DNA of 9,508 nt, taken from RGIG5327 sp045612485 (lineage in GTDB: Bacteria; Verrucomicrobiota; Lentisphaeria; Victivallales; UBA1829). The position numbers and the translations under genes are program-made. The first letter of the stretch is position 1; the number at the start of each line of letters is the position of its first letter. Below the pieces are notes generated by a model. It saw only the letters and a list, made by a program, of their open reading frames with translations, was not told where the DNA came from and made no database searches. The stretch covers positions 1-9,508 of the forward strand of contig JAZKZE010000129.1 in NCBI GenBank assembly GCA_045612485.1, in the 5' to 3' direction. Below, piece after piece: positions 1 through 3,957 of this stretch.

Positions 1-3
1 CAA

Positions 4-126
4 GCCCCATCGGGGCGCAGGAAAAAAATGTTGAAGCAGTTTTGTTGTAAAATAAATAAGAACCAATCTCTAATTACACATATTTTCACCAATTCTTAAC
101 GGTATTTTCCTGCGTCCCTGCGGGAC
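4..126. repeat. Inverted pair of REP-like hairpin repeats
   Basis: Two related units face each other. The left has hairpin GCCCC-atc-GGGGC (4-16) running into CGCAGGAAAA (16-25). The right has TTTTCCTGCG (105-114), the exact reverse complement of that arm, running into hairpin GTCCC-tgc-GGGAC (114-126). Read outward, both units are TTTTCCTGCG followed by a 5-bp hairpin and CTT. The stems differ in sequence but both pair, so a pairing change is compensated, which suggests selection on structure. This resembles REP/RAYT-type palindromic repeats (inference). The AT-rich stretch between them, 26-104, shows no gene. Confidence 0.6.
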
Positions 127-149
127 TTTATTCATGGGGGGACATATTT

Positions 150-169
150 CCCGGGGTTGAAACCCCGGG
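150..169. repeat. Perfect GC-rich palindrome
   Basis: CCCGGGGTT-ga-AACCCCGGG is a 9-bp perfect inverted repeat with almost no loop. It is not followed by a T-run on either strand, so it is unlikely to be an ordinary rho-independent terminator. It lies between two copies of the TCCCTGCGGGACTT repeat and is probably part of the same repeat cluster. Confidence 0.65.
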
Positions 170-182
170 CTGTACTCTACCA

Positions 183-196
183 TCCCTGCGGGACTT
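183..196. repeat. Third copy of the TCCCTGCGGGACTT repeat
   Basis: This 14-bp sequence is identical to positions 115-128 in the same orientation, 68 bp away. Each copy contains the small hairpin TCCC-tgc-GGGA. From here to the promoter at 369 the sequence is AT-rich; I see no gene in it, only a 7-bp inverted repeat TATCTAT/ATAGATA at 327-353 with a 13-nt loop. Confidence 0.6.
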
Positions 197-368
197 ATTG
201 TATACTTTTATTTTCGGTTTCAAACAGAGTTTCCTGATCGTTTTGCGGAATATATTATAAAATATATGGGATAACTATGGTAAAAAACAAAAAAGCAAGC
301 ACAAAAACATAATTTTGATAAAAAAATATCTATTTTTCTGTCAAGCATAGATAAAAGCAGTCCAAGAG

Positions 369-397
369 TTGAAAAACAGCGGAAAAAAGAGTATATT
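369..397 (+). promoter_or_regulatory. Sigma70-type promoter for the GNAT gene
   Basis: A -35 box TTGAAA (369-374) and a -10 box TATATT (392-397) are separated by 17 nt, each one mismatch from consensus. This would leave a leader of roughly 55 nt before the ATG at 461. Judged from sequence only. Confidence 0.5.
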
Positions 398-460
398 AGT
401 TACAGTTGCCCGGCAAGGCATATTATCAAAAGAAACTCTCCACAATACAAAGGCAAAGAA

Positions 461-976
461 ATGGATATTGCATTAAGAAAAATTGCGCCTCATGAACTGG
501 AACTTTTCCGTAAAGAGATGAAAAAATCCTTTGAAAAAGGTATTCTTGACCGTTTCGGAGATGTTTCCTTTGCTCCAATTCCGCCGGAAAATGAGGTGGA
601 TGAAGCGGTAAGAGATGCTTCTTTCGATGCTTTCATCATTACAGCAGACAATATTCCCGCAGGGGGAACGATCATAAAAAAAGAGGAAAATAAAAAATAT
701 TCTCTGGATCTGCTTTTTATCTTCCGGGAGTTCCACAACAGAAAAATCGGTTCCGCGGCATGGCAGGCAATAGAAAACAATTACCCGGATGCTGTATTAT
801 GGGAAACGCATACCCCCTATTTTGACAGAAGAAATATTCATTTTTATGTAAATAAATGCCATTTCAAAATTGTGGAATTCTACTGTGATGCCCACAGGGA
901 GGAACATGATCTTGCGGACGAATTCAAAGATAAAAATTCATCCGGGTTCTTCCGTTTTGAAAAGAAGATGAAATAA
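461..976 (+). CDS. GNAT-family N-acetyltransferase
   Basis: A 171-residue cytosolic protein, the usual size for a single-domain GNAT enzyme that moves an acetyl group from acetyl-CoA to an amine. The central strand LDLLFIFREF is followed by the acetyl-CoA loop HNRKIGSAAW (about residues 91-100), fitting the family Q/R-x-x-G-x-G/A pattern, and an amphipathic helix. A later stretch NIHFYVNKCHFKIVEFY (about 124-140) fits GNAT motif B, where a Tyr commonly acts as general acid. The N-terminal acceptor-binding half gives no substrate clue. The start is the first ATG, with only a weak purine stretch (AGGCAAAGA) before it. It is the only host gene on the + strand and converges on the deaminase gene 14 nt away, with no clear terminator between. 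Family assignment is fairly safe; substrate unknown. Confidence 0.75.
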   Translation: MDIALRKIAPHELELFRKEMKKSFEKGILDRFGDVSFAPIPPENEVDEAVRDASFDAFIITADNIPAGGTIIKKEENKKYSLDLLFIFREFHNRKIGSAAWQAIENNYPDAVLWETHTPYFDRRNIHFYVNKCHFKIVEFYCDAHREEHDLADEFKDKNSSGFFRFEKKMK

Positions 977-990
977 ATTTTCCGGCTATT

Positions 991-1395
991 TTACTGAAAT
1001 TTTTCTCCCCACCAATCCGGCAGCTGTTCTCCAAGTTTCACCGTTTTCAAAGGCTCAAGGGATAACAGGATCTCAATATCCCTGCATTCTTTCCCCAGCT
1101 GCATCATAAATTCCCGGCAGACACCGCAGGGTGTACCGTTACTTCCGTCAGGCATCACGGCAACAACTTTCGTTATTCTGCATTCCCCGTTTGTCAGCAT
1201 ATTTGCCATAGCATTGCGTTCCGCACACATTCCCATACCGCAAGCGGTATCAATGCAAACTCCTGTATAGATATTCCCCTTGTCCGTAAGGATCGCCGCC
1301 CCCACGCTTCCCGCTTCCATAAGGGGAGAGATCTTCCGTTCATTCTGTACAGCTTTTGCCCTGTCATAAAGAGTTTTCCAGATATTTTCCTGCAT
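991..1395 (-). CDS. Cytidine/blasticidin-type deaminase, divergent
   Basis: A 134-residue zinc-dependent deaminase, the length of homotetrameric cytidine deaminases. The zinc and proton-shuttle motif CAERNA carries Cys57 and Glu59, and PCGVCRE supplies Cys90 and Cys93. The VGAA strand (31-34) also fits the fold. The ATG at 1395 was chosen because GAGGT (1401-1405) sits just before it; upstream in-frame codons would add about 33 hydrophobic residues with no site of their own. Compared with B. subtilis Cdd, the Asn and Glu of the NxEN ribose-binding motif align with Cys47 and Asp49 in GVCIDTAC, and the conserved Phe before VGAA is a Gly. The nucleoside pocket is therefore altered and the substrate may not be cytidine. 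Cytosolic, probably transcribed alone. Deamination is well supported; substrate is not. Confidence 0.85.
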   Translation of the reverse strand: MQENIWKTLYDRAKAVQNERKISPLMEAGSVGAAILTDKGNIYTGVCIDTACGMGMCAERNAMANMLTNGECRITKVVAVMPDGSNGTPCGVCREFMMQLGKECRDIEILLSLEPLKTVKLGEQLPDWWGEKFQ

Positions 1396-1400
1396 ATAAC

Positions 1401-1405
1401 ACCTC
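1401..1405 (-). promoter_or_regulatory. Ribosome binding site fixing the deaminase start
   Basis: On the minus strand this reads GAGGT, a few bases before the ATG at 1395. It favours that ATG over an in-frame upstream start. Confidence 0.7.
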
Positions 1406-1418
1406 ATTTCCGTATAAT

Positions 1419-1446
1419 AATATACAATCAGGAAAGATTTTTCCAA
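1419..1446 (-). promoter_or_regulatory. Possible promoter of the deaminase gene
   Basis: On the minus strand, TTGGAA (1441-1446) and TATATT (1419-1424) are 16 nt apart, about 20 nt upstream of the ribosome binding site. Reasonable match to sigma70 boxes, not proof. Confidence 0.4.
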
Positions 1447-1555
1447 ACGAAAAACATCCAATGTAAAAATCGAAATTTTGAAAAACGCAATCAACTCCTA
1501 CGGGTTATTACGTTTTTTCCAGTTTTCCTTAACTCTTGCAAATTTCCCCGCAGGC

Positions 1556-1682
1556 GGATTTGTGACAGGATCCTTTACAAAGGGCTGCGATCAAACAAAG
1601 ACGGAACACCAATCCTTTCTTCTCCACCACAGCCTTATGCCGGGGTGGAAAAAACCTTTTTATTGGAAAGGATTACAAATCC
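1556..1682. repeat. Nested inverted repeats in the deaminase-SDR gap
   Basis: GGATTTGT (1556-1563) is complementary to ACAAATCC (1675-1682), and AATCCTTTC (1611-1619) to the adjoining GAAAGGATT (1666-1674). Inside, TCCACC (1623-1628) pairs with GGTGGA (1644-1649). ATCCTTT also occurs at 1570-1576 and could replace the 1611 arm, so two folds are possible. An open frame of 87 codons crosses it on the + strand (1478-1741, TTG start), but it lacks a ribosome binding site and I do not call it a gene. It could be a dispersed repeat or a structured RNA. The rest of the 1396-1744 gap shows only the promoter and terminator listed. Confidence 0.45.
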
Positions 1683-1701
1683 AAACAGGAAACAGAGTTG
1701 T

Positions 1702-1729
1702 AAAAGCGGAACAGTTTGAGCTGTCCCGC
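1702..1729 (-). terminator. Rho-independent terminator of the SDR gene
   Basis: On the minus strand GCGGGACAG-ctcaaa-CTGTTCCGC forms a 9-bp stem with one G-T pair and a 6-nt loop, directly followed by TTTT. It begins about 15 nt after the SDR stop codon. Confidence 0.75.
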
Positions 1730-1744
1730 CGGAACAGATGATCT

Positions 1745-2464
1745 TTACATGGGATTAATATCCTGAATCACCGGCTGTATTGTTACATCCGGGATTGCAA
1801 GATGATCCGGAGTTTCAATAATATCAAGTACCAGTTTCCCCAGATCGGCAGGGGAAATACATTTCGGGGCAAGTTCCGCATCTTCGGAAGCACCGGAAAT
1901 ATTTGCTGCTTTATTGAAATCTGTCTGCCCCCAGGAAGGGGTTACACAACTTACCCGAACCCCATAGGGCCGCAATTCTGTATAAAGGCCGTGGGAAAAT
2001 TTGGAAAGACCGGCTTTGGCTGCGGTGTAAACACTCCAAGAGGGCCAGGCATAAAGAGCGCAGACACTGGAAATATTTACAATGATTCCGGATTTTTGAA
2101 CTGTCATGATTTTTCCTGCACGGGCACACCCCAGAATAACGCCTGTAAGGTTTGTGTTGATCGTACTGATGATCCCTGCATCATCCTGTTCCGTAACAGG
2201 AGTGATTGATCCTCCGGACCCGGCATTGTTCACCAGAATATCAACGCCGCCTGTGATTTGAAAAACCTTATCCCAATCGCTGCCAGAAGATACATCTGCT
2301 GTAATTGCCTGCAAAGAATTCGCCTCTGCCGCCGCTTCCAATTTCGCCGGTGTTCTGCCTGTAATATAAACCTTTGCTCCGGCATTTTTCAAAGCACATG
2401 CGATTCCGAGCCCATAGCCTGAACCGCCACCTGTTACAATTGCAATTTTTCCCTTTACATCCAT
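1745..2464 (-). CDS. Short-chain dehydrogenase/reductase (SDR)
   Basis: A 239-residue classical SDR, a cytosolic NAD(P)-dependent oxidoreductase with a Rossmann fold. The cofactor motif TGGGSGYG is at 11-18 (TGxxxGxG), NNAG at 79-82, and the catalytic set is Ser133, Tyr146 and Lys150 in YTAAK. Arg37 right after the second strand (TGR) suggests NADPH preference. A PSWG stretch after the sixth strand occupies the place of the usual PG motif. The start has a strong GGAGAGGT (2469-2476) a few bases ahead, and a good terminator follows the stop, so it is probably transcribed alone. The inverted-repeat element begins only about 80 nt upstream and may affect its promoter; I could not find convincing promoter boxes. 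The substrate cannot be read from the sequence; annotation as a 3-ketoacyl-ACP reductase would be a guess. Confidence 0.9.
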   Translation of the reverse strand: MDVKGKIAIVTGGGSGYGLGIACALKNAGAKVYITGRTPAKLEAAAEANSLQAITADVSSGSDWDKVFQITGGVDILVNNAGSGGSITPVTEQDDAGIISTINTNLTGVILGCARAGKIMTVQKSGIIVNISSVCALYAWPSWSVYTAAKAGLSKFSHGLYTELRPYGVRVSCVTPSWGQTDFNKAANISGASEDAELAPKCISPADLGKLVLDIIETPDHLAIPDVTIQPVIQDINPM

Positions 2465-2544
2465 TTTTACCTCTCCCGGGTTCTTTCACAACCTATTTTT
2501 TCGGCACACATAATAACGTGTTTCCAAAGACCTTTTATTTTAGA

Positions 2545-2569
2545 CTCTGTTCCCCATATGGGTAGGTAA
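2545..2569 (+). repeat. Left terminal inverted repeat
   Basis: CTCTGTTCCC, then CATAT, then GGGTAGGTAA. The reverse complement of 3011-3035 matches it except at positions 11 and 15. The middle CCCATATGGG is itself a perfect palindrome in this copy. Confidence 0.8.
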
Positions 2570-2657
2570 TTTAAGCTAAAATTACGATTTAATTATTAAT
2601 GTGTATAAAAACTAGCCATCAAACATGTTTAATATATCTTTTATAACATACAGCTAA

Positions 2658-2900
2658 TCATTGGTCAATACCCCAAGATTCCAACCAACCTTCAATGCAC
2701 TCCATAGCATATGCCCCATATCCTGGAATTATTCCACCGGACTTTATTTCTTTTACAGCCTATTGCAAAAGTTCTTTACGTTTATCTGGGGATTCTTTTG
2801 AAAAATTACCATATTCATTTTTTATTTTATTTTTATCATCAGCGATCAAAGATTTAGCTAACTTAATTAATTCTTTTGCGACTTTAATATTTTGTTTCAT
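2658..2900 (-). pseudogene. Small cargo ORF with in-frame TAG at codon 47
   Basis: The ATG at 2900 is preceded by AAGGAGA (2908-2914) with a 7-nt spacer. The frame reads 46 codons, meets TAG (2760-2762), then continues for 33 more to TGA. The first half begins MKQNIKVAKELIKLAKSLIA, a Lys-rich amphipathic helix of a kind I associate, from memory only, with small phage and accessory proteins. The second half (SGGIIPGYGAYAMECIEGWL) also looks like real protein, so the frame seems to have encoded about 80 residues. The TAG follows CAA and is one change from CAG, so a recent nonsense mutation is simplest. A real 46-residue product, or read-through/recoding of TAG, are alternatives. Function unknown. 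Confidence 0.6.
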
Positions 2901-2945
2901 AAGATTTTCTCCTTAAATTTTGAGTTTAAATTCAATTTATATATA

Positions 2946-2951
2946 ATTATA
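2946..2951 (-). promoter_or_regulatory. Possible -10 box of the cargo ORF
   Basis: The minus strand reads TTTGTATAATTATA here, with a perfect TATAAT about 45 nt before the ATG at 2900. I find no matching -35 box at the usual distance; the hairpin at 2971-2998 occupies that area. Confidence 0.3.
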
Positions 2952-2965
2952 CAAAGAATATAAAC

Positions 2966-2998
2966 AAAAAATACTCTGGCAAAAAATCACCAGAGTAT
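2966..2998 (-). terminator. Terminator-like hairpin upstream of the cargo ORF
   Basis: On the minus strand ATACTCTGG and CCAGAGTAT form a perfect 9-bp stem around a 10-nt loop, followed by a T-run (TTTTTTG, overlapping the stem end). It lies between the right inverted repeat and the cargo ORF, so it would stop transcription entering from the methyltransferase side, insulating the cargo or attenuating it. Confidence 0.6.
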
Positions 2999-3010
2999 CA
3001 GTATAATCAG

Positions 3011-3035
3011 TTACCTACCCGTATTGGGAACAGAG
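3011..3035 (-). repeat. Right terminal inverted repeat
   Basis: Read on the minus strand, CTCTGTTCCC, then AATAC, then GGGTAGGTAA, matching the left repeat at 23 of 25 positions. Between it and the methyltransferase stop (3036-3136) there is no gene. A T-rich stretch at 3099-3115, read on the minus strand as CAGAGCG plus a T-run, looks like the 3' half of a terminator whose 5' arm I cannot find. Confidence 0.8.
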
Positions 3036-3136
3036 CCAATTTTTTATTATTTTATCCTTAAAAAATTTCTGCGGCAAGGATTCGTAGAAAGAAAATACAA
3101 ACAAAAAACGCTCTGTCCGGCATACCATATATACTC

Positions 3137-3880
3137 TTAAAAACTTCCCAGATAGATCTGCGTTTCCATTTTTTCCACAACAACGCCATTTACGGCAAAT
3201 TTTTCAAAGACTTCCCCAAGATCTTTCATAAATACTTCATATTCTTTCTCTCCCGGATACGGCGTATAGGAACGGGAACGCATATTGCCTTCAAAAATAT
3301 TTCTGTCCATAATAAAGTTGTTGAAAAAATTTTTTACTTCCACACTTTGAAAATACCCGCTTTCCCGAAGAAAAATATCTCCTGCCCCGACGGAACGTTT
3401 CCCCGCGTGCCCTGTACGGAATCCCGGACAGTATTTCCGGCAGACAGCATCCCTTGCTTGGGTAAAATCGGTTCTGATACTTGTGTTCCAGATTATGGCA
3501 GCTTTTCCGGTATTTTTCAGAATCCTTTTTGCTTCTTTTCTGAACAAATCCTCATCCAGCCAGTGAAATGCCTGGGCTACAGTAATAAGATCAATGCTTT
3601 TTCCCGTCATTTGCGTATCTTCACCGGAAGCACCGGAACAGGGGATACAGGGGAGAAATTTGCAAAACTCCTCCCGCATATCTTTATTGGGTTCAATGGC
3701 AGATACATCTGTGAAAAAGGGCAGCAATACTTTTGTAAAGATCCCCGTACCTGCTCCCACATCCAGAACCGTATCGCCGGAAACTTTGCTCCGGATCCAT
3801 TGTACGGCTTCCACAGGATAAGAGGGGCGGCAAAGGGAATAATCTATTGATTTACGGGAAAAAAGTTCTTTGTTATCCAT
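3137..3880 (-). CDS. Class I SAM-dependent methyltransferase
   Basis: A 247-residue cytosolic methyltransferase of the Methyltransf_11/25 type. Motif I is LDVGAGTG (39-46), which binds SAM. The acidic residue at the end of the second strand is Glu63 in AIEPNKDM, and VAQAFHWLD (101-109) is the strand-4 motif common to the SAM enzymes often named after trans-aconitate methyltransferase or YcgJ. The start at 3880 is set by GGAGGT (3885-3890); an upstream in-frame ATG at 3952 would put the operon terminator inside the coding region. That terminator ends only 22 nt before this start, so there is no room for a separate promoter between them. Expression must come from read-through or from a promoter overlapping the upstream gene's end. 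The inverted-repeat element lies downstream. Substrate unknown. Confidence 0.85.
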   Translation of the reverse strand: MDNKELFSRKSIDYSLCRPSYPVEAVQWIRSKVSGDTVLDVGAGTGIFTKVLLPFFTDVSAIEPNKDMREEFCKFLPCIPCSGASGEDTQMTGKSIDLITVAQAFHWLDEDLFRKEAKRILKNTGKAAIIWNTSIRTDFTQARDAVCRKYCPGFRTGHAGKRSVGAGDIFLRESGYFQSVEVKNFFNNFIMDRNIFEGNMRSRSYTPYPGEKEYEVFMKDLGEVFEKFAVNGVVVEKMETQIYLGSF

Positions 3881-3884
3881 ATAT

Positions 3885-3890
3885 ACCTCC
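3885..3890 (-). promoter_or_regulatory. Ribosome binding site fixing the methyltransferase start
   Basis: GGAGGT on the minus strand, closely spaced from the ATG at 3880. This argues against the longer reading frame starting at 3952. Confidence 0.75.
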
Positions 3891-3902
3891 GGACTGAAAA
3901 GG

Positions 3903-3935
3903 AAAACATCCCGGGCTGAAACACTCTCCGGGATG
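3903..3935 (-). terminator. Rho-independent terminator of the pseudopilin/hydrolase operon
   Basis: On the minus strand CATCCCGG and CCGGGATG form a perfect 8-bp GC-rich stem around a 13-nt loop, followed by TTTTCCTTTT. It starts 22 nt after the stop of the last operon gene and runs almost into the methyltransferase ribosome binding site. Confidence 0.8.
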
Positions 3936-3957
3936 CTTCCATACGATTGCACAAAAT

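Larger units (their letters stand above)
2543..3037. mobile_element. Non-autonomous TIR-bounded element with one cargo ORF
   Basis: A roughly 495-bp AT-rich segment between the SDR and methyltransferase genes is bounded by 25-bp inverted repeats matching at 23 positions. It contains one small minus-strand ORF with a strong ribosome binding site and an upstream hairpin, and no transposase. This is the layout of a MITE-like or deleted insertion sequence mobilised in trans. The outer ends, starting roughly G(A/G)CTCTGTTCCC, are reminiscent of several IS families but I cannot assign one. No clean target duplication is visible: TTATTTTA abuts the left end (2535-2542) and recurs at 3047-3054, but 9 bp away from the right end, and both flanks are AT-rich. 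Confidence 0.65.

Noticed and set aside
150..169. GC-rich palindrome as a transcription terminator
   Set aside because: No T-run follows on either strand and it is embedded among repeat copies.
1..200. CRISPR array at the left edge
   Set aside because: The repeats are only 14 bp, in mixed orientation and irregularly spaced, with no series of equal spacers.
1396..1494. N-terminal extension of the deaminase
   Set aside because: The extra 33 residues are unlike the family, overlap the probable promoter and have no ribosome binding site, whereas GAGGT precedes the ATG at 1395.
1478..1741. 87-codon open frame on the + strand between deaminase and SDR
   Set aside because: It starts at TTG without a ribosome binding site and runs over inverted repeats and the SDR terminator. 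It is better explained as structured or repeat DNA.
2695..2916. 73-codon + strand open frame inside the element
   Set aside because: It is antisense to the cargo ORF, which has the strong Shine-Dalgarno site; this frame has none.
2535..3054. TTATTTTA on both sides of the inverted-repeat element as a target duplication
   Set aside because: The right copy is 9 bp away from the element end and both flanks are very AT-rich, so a chance match is likely.
3881..3952. N-terminal extension of the methyltransferase
   Set aside because: It would be translated through the operon terminator hairpin, while GGAGGT sits directly before the ATG at 3880.
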